Shown here one piece after another: positions 37,217 to 46,388 of a DNA stretch of 64,000 bases (within the stretch, counting starts at the first letter, position 1; the number at the start of each line of letters is the position of its first letter). The notes under the pieces were generated by a model that was given only the letters and a program-made list of their open reading frames with translations, did not search any database and was not told where the DNA came from. A program made the position numbers and the translations under genes. Source of the stretch: Clostridium ljungdahlii DSM 13528 (GTDB lineage Bacteria > Bacillota > Clostridia > Clostridiales > Clostridiaceae); assembly GCF_000143685.1 (NCBI RefSeq), contig NC_014328.1, positions 744,001 through 808,000 on the forward strand, read 5' to 3'.

Positions 37217-37967
37217 CAAAGAATGTAAAAAGACAGTAGAGGAATCAACTATTTGTGAATATCCTTTAAATGTATTTGTAAATGGTGAACATTTGACAGT
37301 ACTCTTATGTACGCCTGAAAAGCTTAAGGAATTAACAATAGGTTTCTTGACCTTTAGAGGTGTTATAAAATCTCTAGATGAAATAAAATCTCTAGAGATA
37401 GATGAAAAAAGTGGAGCGTCCAGGGTAACTTTGAAAAATAGCCAATTTAATAAAGAGTTGTATTCAAAGCAAGTGCTTCCTATAACATTTAATGAAAATG
37501 AGAAAAGTAAGTTCTTTTCGTATATTATTGATTCCATGGAAATTAGTATAATCAACAATGATAATGTTTACATTCATGTCGATAAAATCTATGATCTAAT
37601 GATGGACAATCTTGGATATTCCAAGACGTTTAAACTCACTGGAGGAACACATTGTGCAGCTCTTTGTGATGAAGATAAAGTAATATCTATTTGTGAGGAT
37701 GTGGCTAGACACAATGCTGTAGACAAGCTTATAGGTGAGGCATTTATAAAAAATATTTATTTAAAGGATAAAATAATATTTGTGAGCAGCAGAGTATCTT
37801 TTGAAATGGTATATAAAATTGCTAGGCTAGGGGTACCTATAATAATATCTAAATCTGCACCTACAAGTCTTTCTATAGAATTTGCAAAAGCTTTAAATGT
37901 TACATTAATTGGATTTGTAAGGGGAGAAAGAATGAATGTATATACAAATCCACAGAGAATAATATAG
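37179..37967 (+). CDS. fdhD: FdhD, formate dehydrogenase accessory sulfurtransferase
   Basis: The protein has 262 residues. It moves sulfur from a cysteine desulfurase to the bis-MGD cofactor, which FdhA needs for activity. Family motifs: VNGEHLTVLLCTPEKLKELTIGFL, then GGTHCAALC (about residues 155-163; this clostridial form has one Cys in the loop plus a second close by), EDVARHNAVDKLIGE and SSRVSFEMVYK. RBS GGAGGTAAC within the end of mobB. Confidence 0.94.
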   Translation: MEKTMELHVVKYDKECKKTVEESTICEYPLNVFVNGEHLTVLLCTPEKLKELTIGFLTFRGVIKSLDEIKSLEIDEKSGASRVTLKNSQFNKELYSKQVLPITFNENEKSKFFSYIIDSMEISIINNDNVYIHVDKIYDLMMDNLGYSKTFKLTGGTHCAALCDEDKVISICEDVARHNAVDKLIGEAFIKNIYLKDKIIFVSSRVSFEMVYKIARLGVPIIISKSAPTSLSIEFAKALNVTLIGFVRGERMNVYTNPQRII

Positions 37968-38262
37968 TAATTTCTGTTAACATATTTTTGAATATAATCT
38001 TAAAAAATTAATCATATAGTTATATAAAAATAATATAATATTTAATGTTAATAATTAGTCCCTAATTAAATAGGACTAAGTTTATATTTTAATTTTTAAA
38101 TAAGGTAATTAAAATAATTTTAAATTAAATGTGTTATATGTTTTAAAATTATTTCTTAAGTATAGAGGCTCAAATCTTTGGTTTAGAGCTAATATCTTAT
38201 TCCTTCTAATATTTTAAGGGGGAAATCAATTATAATATTCAAATGGGAGGGTGAAGTATTTA
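37968..38262. other. Intergenic stretch between fdhD and hytC
   Basis: Very AT-rich. One hairpin, TTAGTCC/GGACTAA at about 38056-38080, has no T run. A second, weaker one, GCTC/GAGC, lies at about 38168-38190. I see no promoter close to consensus, so the hyt genes may be read from fdhA or from an activated promoter. Confidence 0.4.
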
Positions 38263-38748
38263 ATGTTAACTAAACAGCAAAATGAAGACCTGTCTGGACA
38301 AGATGTAATTGAAAAATATCCTAAAGAGCAGAGATTTACTCTTGCTATACTACAGGATATACAGAGAAAGTACAAATATATACCAAGAGAAGCACTGGAG
38401 AATTTAGCTAAGTATTTGGACACGCCTGTAAGTAGACTGTATGGTATGGCTACTTTTTATAAGGCATTGAGCCTTACTCCAAAAGGGGAAAACATAATAA
38501 CTGTATGTGATGGAACCGCTTGCCATGTTGCTGGTTCTATGGTTGTAATGGATGAACTTGAAAAGGCAATAGGAATTAAACCAGGTGAAACTACAGAGGA
38601 TCTCAAATTTTCAATAAATACAGTTAACTGTATAGGATGCTGTGCAATAGCTCCTGTCATGATGATAAATGACAAATATTATGGAAATTTAACACCTAAA
38701 CTGGTTGAAGAAATTCTTAGTGAGTATAGGAGTGAGAGTGATGAGTGA
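38263..38748 (+). CDS. hytC: HytC, NuoE-like [2Fe-2S] hydrogenase subunit
   Basis: The protein has 161 residues from the ATG at 38263, with GGGAGGGTGA upstream; the GTG at 38251 overlaps that site. After a helical N-terminus (LDTPVSRLYGMATFYKALS) comes a thioredoxin-like [2Fe-2S] domain with ligands in CDGTACHV and CIGCCAIAP. This is the 24-kDa NuoE/HoxE family. It is a small electron-transfer subunit of the Hyt complex and its stop overlaps the hytB start by 8 bp. Confidence 0.92.
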   Translation: MLTKQQNEDLSGQDVIEKYPKEQRFTLAILQDIQRKYKYIPREALENLAKYLDTPVSRLYGMATFYKALSLTPKGENIITVCDGTACHVAGSMVVMDELEKAIGIKPGETTEDLKFSINTVNCIGCCAIAPVMMINDKYYGNLTPKLVEEILSEYRSESDE

Positions 38749-40540
38749 TAAAAAAACTGTCAATATATGTTGTGGGACAGGTTGTTTAGCTAAAGGCAGT
38801 ATGGAAGTATATGAAGAAATGAAGGCACAAATAGCTAAATTAGGGGCAAATGCAGAAGTAAATGTTAAATTAAAAGCAACAGGTTGCGATGGATTGTGTG
38901 AGAAAGGTCCTGTACTGAAAATATATCCAGATGACATTGCATATTTTAAAGTTAAAGTAGAAGATGTAGAAGACGTAGTAAAAAAGACATTGATGAATGG
39001 GGAAATAATTGAAAAATTATTATATTTTGAGACTGCTACAAAACAGAGATTAAGAAATCATAAAGAAAGTGAATTTTGTAAAAGACAATACAAAATTGCT
39101 CTCAGAAATGTTGGTGAAATAGATCCAATAAGTTTGGAAGATTATGTTGAAAGAGGCGGATACAAAGCTCTTAAAAAAGCAATAAGCAGCATGAAACCTG
39201 AAGATGTGCTTGAAGAAATAACAAAATCAGGTCTTAGAGGAAGAGGTGGAGCAGGATTCCCAACAGGACGTAAATGGAAAACTGCTGCAGATATTGATAC
39301 ATCACCTATATATGTAGTATGTAATGGTGATGAAGGAGATCCTGGAGCATTTATGGATAGAAGTATAATGGAGGGAGATCCTAACAGTGTTATAGAAGGT
39401 ATGACATTATGTGCTTATGCAGTAGGAGGTACAAATGGATTTGCTTATATAAGAGATGAATATGGACTTGCTGTAGAAAATATGCAGAAAGCTATTAATA
39501 AAGCAAAAGATGAAAATTTATTAGGTAATAATATATTAGGAACTGATTTTTCCTTCGATATACAGATAGTAAGAGGTGGAGGAGCTTTTGTATGTGGTGA
39601 ATCTACTGCACTTATGTCGTCTATAGAAGGTATGGTAGGTGAACCTAGAGCTAAATATATACACACTACAGAAAAAGGATTGTGGGGACAACCTACAGTT
39701 TTAAATAATGTAGAAACTTGGGCCAATGTACCTATAATAATTGAAAAAGGCGGAGATTGGTATCATGCTATAGGAACTATGGAGAAGAGTAAGGGAACAA
39801 AGGTATTCTCATTAGTTGGAAAAGTTAAGAATACTGGACTTGTAGAAGTACCTATGGGAACTACTCTTAGAGAAATAATATATGATATTGGCGGTGGAGT
39901 ATTAAATGATAGAAAGTTTAAGGCAGTTCAAATAGGTGGACCTTCAGGTGGATGTTTACCAGCTGAATATTTAGATTTGCCAGTAGATTATGATACTTTG
40001 GTTAAAGCAGATTCCATGATGGGTTCAGGCGGAATGATCGTAATGGATGATAGAACCTGTATGGTAGATGTAACTAGATATTACTTGAGCTTCTTGGCTG
40101 AAGAATCTTGTGGAAAGTGTGTACCTTGTAGAGAAGGCGTAAAGAGGATGCTTGAAATACTCACTGACATATGCAATGGTGATGGAAAAGAAGGAGACAT
40201 AGAAGAGCTTCTTGAAATATGTTCCATGACAAGCAAGGCATCTCTGTGCAGTCTTGGTAAGAGTGCTCCAAATCCAGTAATTGCTTCTATAAGATATTTT
40301 AGAGATGAGTTTGAAGAGCATATAAAGAATAAGAGATGTAGAGCAGGAGTTTGTAAGAAACTTACTACATTTGGTATAGACGAGGATAAATGTAAGGGAT
40401 GCGATATGTGTAAAAAGAATTGTCCAGCTGATTGTATAACAGGGGAAATTAAGAAACCACATACAATAGATGCTGATAAGTGCTTGAGATGCGGTAACTG
40501 CATGAACATCTGTAAGTTTGATGCTGTTAAGGTTCTATAG
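38741..40540 (+). CDS. hytB: HytB, NuoF-like flavoprotein subunit (NADP site)
   Basis: The protein has 599 residues from the ATG at 38741 inside the end of hytC. Domain order: a thioredoxin-like [2Fe-2S] domain (CCGTGCLAKGS ... CDGLCEKGP, residues 1-90); the FMN and pyridine-nucleotide domain (SGLRGRGGAGFPTGRKW, then NGDEGDPGAFMDRSIMEGDP); SLBB; a 4Fe-4S site (ESCGKCVPCREG); and a C-terminal two-cluster ferredoxin (CKGCDMCKKNCP, CLRCGNCMNIC). In the characterised C. autoethanogenum enzyme this subunit binds NADP and is the site of flavin-based bifurcation. NADP rather than NAD use is known of that enzyme and is not read from the sequence. Confidence 0.93.
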   Translation: MSDKKTVNICCGTGCLAKGSMEVYEEMKAQIAKLGANAEVNVKLKATGCDGLCEKGPVLKIYPDDIAYFKVKVEDVEDVVKKTLMNGEIIEKLLYFETATKQRLRNHKESEFCKRQYKIALRNVGEIDPISLEDYVERGGYKALKKAISSMKPEDVLEEITKSGLRGRGGAGFPTGRKWKTAADIDTSPIYVVCNGDEGDPGAFMDRSIMEGDPNSVIEGMTLCAYAVGGTNGFAYIRDEYGLAVENMQKAINKAKDENLLGNNILGTDFSFDIQIVRGGGAFVCGESTALMSSIEGMVGEPRAKYIHTTEKGLWGQPTVLNNVETWANVPIIIEKGGDWYHAIGTMEKSKGTKVFSLVGKVKNTGLVEVPMGTTLREIIYDIGGGVLNDRKFKAVQIGGPSGGCLPAEYLDLPVDYDTLVKADSMMGSGGMIVMDDRTCMVDVTRYYLSFLAEESCGKCVPCREGVKRMLEILTDICNGDGKEGDIEELLEICSMTSKASLCSLGKSAPNPVIASIRYFRDEFEEHIKNKRCRAGVCKKLTTFGIDEDKCKGCDMCKKNCPADCITGEIKKPHTIDADKCLRCGNCMNICKFDAVKVL

Positions 40541-40556
40541 GGAGGTGAATGTAGAT

Positions 40557-41312
40557 ATGAAAATTACAATAGATGGAAAAGCTTGTGAAGCTGAAAAAGG
40601 AGAATTCATATTACAAATAGCAAGAAGAAATAACATATATATACCTACATTATGTCACAGCGATGCATTGCCTGGGCTTGCTAGCTGTAGACTATGTATA
40701 GTTAAAGTAGTAGATAGGGGACGTGCAAAGATAGTAACTTCCTGTATATTCCCTGTAAGTAAGGAAGTAGAAGTTATAACTAATGACGATGAAATAAAGA
40801 GAATGAGAAAAAACATAGTTATGCTTTTAAAAGTAAGATGCCCTGAAAATAAAGAGGTAAATGAATTAGCTAAAGCCTTTGGAGTAGAGGAAAAGAGAGT
40901 AAAGAGGTTCAAATTGGATCCAGAACAAAATTGTGTTTTGTGCGGACTTTGTGCAAAAGCTTGCAAGGAATTAGGTACTGGAGCAATTTCAACAGTTAAT
41001 AGGGGTATGTATAAAGAAGTAGCAACTCCATATCACGAATCTTCACCGGAATGTATAGGATGTGCTTCCTGTGCAAATGTTTGTCCAACTAATGCAATAA
41101 AAGTTGTGGATAAAGATGGAGAAAGAGAAATATGGGGCAAAAAATTCAAGATGGTTAAGTGTGATTTGTGCGGAGAATATTTTGCTACAGAAGAACATGT
41201 AAAATATGCTTACAATAGGCTTGGAAAAGAGCAGCCAGAAAAACTTATGTGCAGCAGCTGCAAGAAGAAAATTACAGCCAAAGATGTCAAAAATATTTTT
41301 GAGAACGTGTGA
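40557..41312 (+). CDS. hytD: HytD, NuoG-like iron-sulfur subunit
   Basis: The protein has 251 residues from the ATG at 40557, preceded by GGGAGGTGA at 8 bp. An N-terminal plant-type [2Fe-2S] domain (CHSDALPGLASCRLCIVKV) is followed by two 4Fe-4S motifs (CVLCGLCAKACKELG and CIGCASCANVCP). A Cys-rich tail (CDLCGEYF ... CSSCKKK) could hold another metal site. It matches the N-terminal region of NuoG/HndD without the hydrogenase H-domain, which is encoded separately by hytA. Confidence 0.9.
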   Translation: MKITIDGKACEAEKGEFILQIARRNNIYIPTLCHSDALPGLASCRLCIVKVVDRGRAKIVTSCIFPVSKEVEVITNDDEIKRMRKNIVMLLKVRCPENKEVNELAKAFGVEEKRVKRFKLDPEQNCVLCGLCAKACKELGTGAISTVNRGMYKEVATPYHESSPECIGCASCANVCPTNAIKVVDKDGEREIWGKKFKMVKCDLCGEYFATEEHVKYAYNRLGKEQPEKLMCSSCKKKITAKDVKNIFENV

Positions 41313-41338
41313 AAATTAAAAGAGGGGTGGTAATTTAA

Positions 41339-41893
41339 ATGAAACCAGAGTTTAATTCTTTTGTAATAGCCGATCCTGACAAGTGCATAGGCTGTAGATC
41401 TTGTGAGATTGCCTGTGCTGCAAAACATAGAGAAGATACTCAAGGAAAAACCATTGGAACTATGAATAATAAAGTTACTCCAAGGTTATTCTTTGTTAAA
41501 AATAAAGGAAATGTAATGCCAGTACAATGCAGACATTGTGAGGATGCACCATGTCTAAATGCCTGCCCAGTTAATGCTATAGTTGAAAAAGATGGAAGTA
41601 TCATTATAAATGAAAGTGCATGTATAGGATGCCAGACCTGTACAATAGTATGTCCGGTAGGTGCTGTAAGTTTACTGCCTAGAACTCAAGGTAAAGTAGT
41701 TACAGGAGGAATTCAGGTTAAAGTAAGAGCAGCAGCTTATAAATGTGATTTATGTAAGGAAGAGGGAGGAGAACCTGCTTGCGTCAAAGAATGTCCAAAA
41801 GAGGCCTTGAGGTTAGTAGATCCTAGAGAAGATAAAAAAGATCGTAGTGTGAAAGCTGCTATGGAACTGTTAAATATAAACGCAAATCTCTAA
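41339..41893 (+). CDS. hytE1: HytE1, polyferredoxin-type electron carrier
   Basis: The protein has 184 residues. It has four 4Fe-4S motifs in the HycB/CooF pattern: CIGCRSCEIAC; CRHCEDAPCLNACP; CIGCQTCTIVCP; and CDLCKEEGGEPACVKECP. It likely links hydrogenase and formate dehydrogenase. It is a paralogue of HytE2 on the other side of hytA. RBS GAGGGGTGG. Confidence 0.9.
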   Translation: MKPEFNSFVIADPDKCIGCRSCEIACAAKHREDTQGKTIGTMNNKVTPRLFFVKNKGNVMPVQCRHCEDAPCLNACPVNAIVEKDGSIIINESACIGCQTCTIVCPVGAVSLLPRTQGKVVTGGIQVKVRAAAYKCDLCKEEGGEPACVKECPKEALRLVDPREDKKDRSVKAAMELLNINANL

Positions 41894-41935
41894 TTTATAA
41901 GTTATAAAAATCCGGAAAAGAAAGGAATGTTAAAT

Positions 41936-43324
41936 ATGCCAACTAGTACTTCTATGATAAATATAGATGAAGAATTATGTACAGGCTGCAGACGATGTGC
42001 GGATGTCTGCCCTGTAGATGCTATAGAAGGTGAACAGGGTAAACCTCAGAAGATAAATACTGAAAAGTGTGTTATGTGCGGACAATGCATTCAAGTTTGT
42101 AAAGGCTATCAATCTGTATACGACGATGTTCCTACTCCAGTTAGCAAAAGGTTATTTGATAGAGGATTGTTAAAGGAAGTAGATGAACCATTATTTGCAG
42201 CATATAATAAAGGTCAGGCAAAGAGTGTTAAAGAAATTTTACAAAACAAAGATGTATTTAAAATTGTGCAATGTGCACCTGCTGTAAGAGTTGCTATAGG
42301 AGAGGATTTTGGAATGCCTCTTGGAACTTTAAGTGAAGGAAAAATGGCAGCTGCACTCAGAAAATTAGGATTTGACAAAGTATATGATACAAACTTTGGT
42401 GCAGATCTTACTATAATGGAAGAAGGTAGTGAGTTACTAAAAAGAGTAGCTGAAGGCGGAGTTTTGCCAATGTTTACTTCTTGTTGTCCAGCATGGGTAA
42501 AATATGCAGAACAAACATATCCAGAACTTTTACCTCATCTTTCAAGTTGTAAGTCTCCAAATCAGATGGCTGGAGCTATATTTAAAACTTATGGAGCAGA
42601 GATAAATAAGGTTAATCCGGCTAAAATTTATAATGTATCTGTTATGCCATGTACATGCAAGGAATTTGAAAGTGAAAGAGAAGAAATGCATGACAGTGGA
42701 CACAGGGATGTAGATGCAGTTATAACTACAAGGGAATTAGCACAACTGTTCAAAGATGCTGATATAGATTTTAATACTATTGAAGAAGAACAGTTTGATA
42801 CTCCTCTTGGTATGTATACCGGTGCAGGAACTATATTTGGTGCTACAGGTGGAGTTATGGAAGCAGCACTTAGAACTGGATATGAACTTTATACTAAAAA
42901 AACTATTCCAAGTATAGATCTTACTATGGTAAGAGGTGGAGAAGGTTTTAGAACTGCTGAAGTAGATTTAGGGGATATTAGACTAAAAGTAGGAGTAGTT
43001 TCCGGCTTAAAAAATGTAAAAGACGTTATGGAATCAGTAAAGGCAGGCAAATGTGATTTGCACTTTATAGAGGTTATGACCTGTCCTCAAGGATGTATAA
43101 GTGGTGGAGGACAACCTAAAGTTATACTTGATTCAGATAAAGAGGAAGCTTATAATAATAGGAAAAAGGGACTATATAATCATGACGCTAATCTTACTTA
43201 TAGAAAATCACATGAAAATCCAGAAATAAAGAAAATATATGATGAGTTCTTAGACAAACCATTAGGAGCTAAGTCTCATGAATTATTGCACACTAAATAT
43301 ATCTCAAGAAAAAAGGAGAGTTAA
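41936..43324 (+). CDS. hytA: HytA, [FeFe]-hydrogenase catalytic subunit
   Basis: The protein has 462 residues from the ATG at 41936 (AAAGGA 9 bp upstream; the in-frame ATG at 41927 abuts that site). Two N-terminal 4Fe-4S motifs (CTGCRRCADVCP, CVMCGQCIQVCK) precede the H-cluster domain. The H-domain has all three signatures: L1 TSCCPAW (about residue 181), L2 MPCTCKEFE (about residue 237) and L3 CPQGCISGGGQP (about residue 382). It reduces protons or oxidises H2. It is shorter than clostridial HydA1 because the [2Fe-2S] part is supplied by HytD. Confidence 0.95.
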   Translation: MPTSTSMINIDEELCTGCRRCADVCPVDAIEGEQGKPQKINTEKCVMCGQCIQVCKGYQSVYDDVPTPVSKRLFDRGLLKEVDEPLFAAYNKGQAKSVKEILQNKDVFKIVQCAPAVRVAIGEDFGMPLGTLSEGKMAAALRKLGFDKVYDTNFGADLTIMEEGSELLKRVAEGGVLPMFTSCCPAWVKYAEQTYPELLPHLSSCKSPNQMAGAIFKTYGAEINKVNPAKIYNVSVMPCTCKEFESEREEMHDSGHRDVDAVITTRELAQLFKDADIDFNTIEEEQFDTPLGMYTGAGTIFGATGGVMEAALRTGYELYTKKTIPSIDLTMVRGGEGFRTAEVDLGDIRLKVGVVSGLKNVKDVMESVKAGKCDLHFIEVMTCPQGCISGGGQPKVILDSDKEEAYNNRKKGLYNHDANLTYRKSHENPEIKKIYDEFLDKPLGAKSHELLHTKYISRKKES

Positions 43325-43328
43325 TAAA

Positions 43329-43895
43329 ATGAAGAATTGCCTCGTAGTAGCAGATCCTAATAAATGCATAGGATGTAGGACTTGTGAAGCAGCTTGTGGT
43401 ATTGCACATTCAGGAGGGGACTTTTTTAACACAAATGTATCCAAGATTAATTTTAATCCTCGCTTAAATGTGATAAAAACTGCTAAAGTAAGTGCTCCTG
43501 TTCAATGCAGACAATGCGAAGATGCACCTTGTGGTAAAGCTTGTCCAGTTAACGCTATTTCAAATGAAAATGGTTATGTTAGTGTAAATAAAGATGTATG
43601 TGTTGGATGTAAAATCTGCATGTTAGCTTGTCCTTTTGGAGCTATTGAATTAGCTTCTCAATATAGGGATGGAGAAGTTGTAGACCAAAAGGGACTTAAG
43701 ATGAGTGAGGAAGGTAATCCTACTGTGAATGGAAAAGGAAGAGTGGTAGCAAATAAGTGTGATCTCTGCCAGGATAGGGATGGAGGGCCTGCTTGTATAG
43801 AAGTTTGTCCTACAAAATCTCTCAAACTAGTTACTTATGATGACAATAATAATATAGTTGAAAAAAAAGATGACGACGAACGTGAAGTAAGCTAA
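43329..43895 (+). CDS. hytE2: HytE2, polyferredoxin-type electron carrier
   Basis: The protein has 188 residues from the ATG at 43329, with AAGGAGAG at the end of hytA as ribosome binding site. The four 4Fe-4S motifs follow the same pattern as HytE1 (CIGCRTCEAAC; CRQCEDAPCGKACP; CVGCKICMLACP; CDLCQDRDGGPACIEVCP), and the acidic tail ends in DDDEREVS. It is the last gene of the hyt operon. The acidic tail is absent from HytE1 and may define different docking partners. Confidence 0.9.
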   Translation: MKNCLVVADPNKCIGCRTCEAACGIAHSGGDFFNTNVSKINFNPRLNVIKTAKVSAPVQCRQCEDAPCGKACPVNAISNENGYVSVNKDVCVGCKICMLACPFGAIELASQYRDGEVVDQKGLKMSEEGNPTVNGKGRVVANKCDLCQDRDGGPACIEVCPTKSLKLVTYDDNNNIVEKKDDDEREVS

Positions 43896-43915
43896 AAAGT
43901 ATATCAAGTGATTCT

Positions 43916-44166
43916 TAGGTTCAGGTGGAGATTGCTTATAAGGAATACCTTTTCTCCATCTGAACCTTATTAACAGTATTCTTAGTGCCTTTAGCACTTA
44001 GAATACGTTATCCTTTAGGGGAAGAACTTATCCAGGTGCGTAGCAGTGATTATCCCCTGCTTTGAAGAAGATGAGGGGTTAGCAATGGTAGCAATCGGAT
44101 AAAACTATAGATAATATTTAGGAGCTTTCATCATAGCCATATGGTGAAAGCTCTTAGTTTTTTGTT
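43916..44166 (+). ncRNA. Highly structured 3' region after the hyt operon
   Basis: Four elements follow one another. A long hairpin lies at 43916-43967 (AGGTTCAG.TGGAGA / TCTCCATCTGAACCT). A nearly perfect dyad lies at 43975-44005 (GTATTCTTAGTGC / GCACTTAGAATAC). A domain closed by TTATCC (44007-44012) and GGATAA (44097-44102) contains CCCCT/AGGGG (44054-44078) and a nearby alternative GGGG/CCCC pairing. A terminator follows at 44120-44166. No open frame is present. The possible alternative pairings suggest a regulatory or stabilising RNA. No tRNA-Sec anticodon arm or known riboswitch core was recognised. Confidence 0.5.
44120..44166 (+). terminator. Intrinsic terminator ending the hyt transcript
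   Basis: GAGCTTTCA and TGAAAGCTC pair with extension through CATA/TATG-like loop bases, followed by TTAGTTTTTTG. Confidence 0.8.
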
Positions 44167-44232
44167 GTATATAACTTAACTCAATTTTTTAAATACCAAA
44201 GTACAAAGATTAAAGAAGAAATTTGGATAAGT

Positions 44233-44278
44233 AAAAAATACTCCAGCATAGGGGTCTAACTATGCTGGAGTATTTTTA
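44233..44278. terminator. Symmetric terminator upstream of the sigma-54 regulator
   Basis: AAATACTCCAGCATA pairs perfectly with TATGCTGGAGTATTT, with A-rich 5' and T-rich 3' flanks, so it can work in both directions. Confidence 0.8.
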
Positions 44279-44399
44279 CTTAGATTTTAGGTTTAGGGCT
44301 ATTAAAATGTTTTTTCAAACATATATTCACATTTATATTTAAGCAACTCTTGTGCCAATTGTTGTCCTGTTGAAACAAGACACTTTATATTTATATAAT

Positions 44400-44500
44400 A
44401 TCATAATGACACAAAAAGTCAATATCATTATGATATTATATAAATATTTATCATAATGATACAATGATTTTTCATGATTGTTCTCAAAATGTGATATACT
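44400..44500 (+). promoter_or_regulatory. Repeated palindromic operator before the sigma-54 regulator
   Basis: ATCATAATGAC at 44400, TATCATTATGATA at 44423-44435 and TTATCATAATGATA from 44449 share an ATCATWATGAT dyad, spaced 23-27 bp apart. A -10-like TATACT lies at 44495-44500. A further dyad, CTTGTTTCAACAG in complement, sits near 44368-44380. These look like binding sites of an autoregulator. Confidence 0.5.
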
Positions 44501-44541
44501 AAAACTAAATAGAAGATTTACATATAGAAGGAGGTTAAAGA

Positions 44542-45957
44542 ATGGAAGATATGAGTTTCCTAGATGATGTAGGTAGTATGTGCAGGATTGATATGGACAG
44601 TATATTGGAATATGATATATCATCTTTTATACTTAAAGCTATTTTTGATTGCTGTTACGATGGTCTCATAATTACAGACGAAAACCTTTTAATAAAAAAA
44701 GTTAATATAACAACTGTTAAAATACTGGGAGTGAAAGAAGAAACTTTATATTTAACTTATTTAAATGAAATATTAAAGGATGAAATATTAAAAACTGTGG
44801 TACTTACTGGAGAAAACAAATGGTCGCAAGATTGTAGTTTTTATATAGATGGAAAAAGGATAAGATGTGTTGTAAATTTGGTGCCTGTAAAATTAAGAGG
44901 ACGAATAATAGGATTAGTACTAGCTATTAGAGATACTAAAAACCTACATAAGATGGTAAATAATTTAGTGGGTTATAAGGCTTCATTTACTTTTGATGAT
45001 GTCATTACAAAAAACGAAAGGGAGAAAACTGTCATAAAGTTAGCTAAAAGAGCAGCTAAAACAAATTGTAATATACTCATAGAAGGTGAAAGCGGCACAG
45101 GAAAAGAAGTATTTGCCCAATCTATTCATAATTACAGCAGTAGAAGTAAGGGGCCTTTTGTAGCTGTAAACTGTGCTGCAATACCTAGAGAATTAGTAGA
45201 AAGTGAACTTTTTGGATACGAAAAAGGTGCCTTTACTGGTGCATCAAAAGGAGGAAATCCAGGAAAATTTGAATTAGCAGATGGAGGTACAATATTTTTA
45301 GATGAAATAGGAGAACTCCCACTTGATATTCAGTCAAAACTTTTAAGGGTATTAGATAACCTTAAAATAGTTAGGGTTGGAGGAAATTATGAAAAATCTA
45401 TTGACGTAAGAGTAATTGCGGCAACCAATAGGGTACTTAAAGATGAGGTTGAAAACAAAAATTTTAGAGGAGATCTTTATTATAGACTTAATGTCATGAA
45501 TATTCATCTTATTCCTCTAAGAGACAGAAAGGAAGATATAGAACTTTTAGCCCAGTATTTTGTGAGTCAGCTTAATATTAAGAATCCATGTGATCCCAAG
45601 TATATAGACCCTTCCTACATAGAAAAGTTGAAGAAGTATAATTTTGAAGGAAATACAAGAGAACTTAGAAATGTAGTGGAAAGATCTTATTATCTTTGCG
45701 AGGATACCATGATAACCTCAAAGTACTTGATTGGTAGGAGTGGAAAAGCTGAAATACAAATAAGTAATGATTTATCAAAAGAAATTTTACCTTTAGAAGT
45801 AGTAGAAGAACGATGTATACGAAATGCACTTGAATATTGTAAAGGAAATGCCATGAAGGCGTCTGAATTACTACGAATAGGCAAGGCAACTATATACAGA
45901 AAGATAACTAAGTATGACATAGATTTGAATTTATATAATGATAAATCTGAAAATTGA
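44542..45957 (+). CDS. Sigma-54-dependent transcriptional activator with PAS domain
   Basis: The protein has 471 residues. A PAS domain (about residues 30-130, [19 protein letters not shown]) precedes the AAA+ domain with Walker A GESGTGKE (about residue 188), GAFTGA loop intact ([13 protein letters not shown]), Walker [14 protein letters not shown] and the R-finger region. The C-terminal Fis-type helix-turn-helix is [27 protein letters not shown]. It should open sigma-54 promoters in response to a PAS signal, possibly redox or a small molecule. It lies just after the hyt locus but transcribes from its own promoter. I found no clear GG-N10-GC promoter in the window as its target. Confidence 0.92.
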   Translation: MEDMSFLDDVGSMCRIDMDSILEYDISSFILKAIFDCCYDGLIITDENLLIKKVNITTVKILGVKEETLYLTYLNEILKDEILKTVVLTGENKWSQDCSFYIDGKRIRCVVNLVPVKLRGRIIGLVLAIRDTKNLHKMVNNLVGYKASFTFDDVITKNEREKTVIKLAKRAAKTNCNILIEGESGTGKEVFAQSIHNYSSRSKGPFVAVNCAAIPRELVESELFGYEKGAFTGASKGGNPGKFELADGGTIFLDEIGELPLDIQSKLLRVLDNLKIVRVGGNYEKSIDVRVIAATNRVLKDEVENKNFRGDLYYRLNVMNIHLIPLRDRKEDIELLAQYFVSQLNIKNPCDPKYIDPSYIEKLKKYNFEGNTRELRNVVERSYYLCEDTMITSKYLIGRSGKAEIQISNDLSKEILPLEVVEERCIRNALEYCKGNAMKASELLRIGKATIYRKITKYDIDLNLYNDKSEN

Positions 45958-46101
45958 TTTAAGTCTAAAATTGCAATATAGTTGTGATACTAATAAAAAA
46001 CGAAAAATAACATGTAAATAATTAAAAGTAGAAAAATATTGCCAAATATTTTAATTGTATAATACTAGTGATTAGAAAAACTTAAATAAAGGAGGGTATG
46101 T

Positions 46102-46377
46102 ATGTTTTTAGGCAAAGTTGTTGGAAAGGTTGTTTCTACCCAAAAAAGTGAAAAGCTTATAGGAAACAAACTATTAATAGTAAAAAAAATAGATGAAAAA
46201 GAAAATTTAATAGGTGATCATTTTGTTGCTGTAGATACTGTAGGTGCAGGTGCTAATGACACTGTAATTGTGGTTACAGGAAGTGGATCAAGAAATTCTA
46301 GTGATTCTCAAAATGATATACCAATAGATGCTTCTATCGTAGGTATTGTAGATTCTATTGAATGGGATGAACGTTAA
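46102..46377 (+). CDS. EutN/CcmL-type microcompartment vertex protein
   Basis: The protein has 91 residues. The pattern FLGKVVGKVVSTQKSEKLIGNKLLIV, then AVDTVGAGANDTVIVVTGSGSR and ending SIVGIVDSIEW, is the pentameric BMC-P vertex family that caps bacterial microcompartment shells. No shell hexamer or cargo enzyme gene lies nearby. It follows the sigma-54 regulator by about 140 bp and precedes a PocR-domain protein. PocR regulates propanediol microcompartments in Salmonella, so the three genes may relate to a compartment encoded elsewhere. RBS AAAGGAGG. Confidence 0.88.
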   Translation: MFLGKVVGKVVSTQKSEKLIGNKLLIVKKIDEKENLIGDHFVAVDTVGAGANDTVIVVTGSGSRNSSDSQNDIPIDASIVGIVDSIEWDER

Positions 46378-46388
46378 TTGATAAATAT

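Noticed and set aside
38263..43895. NAD-type HydABC hydrogenase
   Set aside because: Separate hytA H-domain, NuoG-like HytD and two polyferredoxins beside fdhA match the Hyt arrangement rather than HydABC.
43990..44110. Possible selenocysteine tRNA gene near the fdh locus
   Set aside because: No UCA anticodon arm, no GTTC-type T arm and no 8-bp acceptor stem could be placed.
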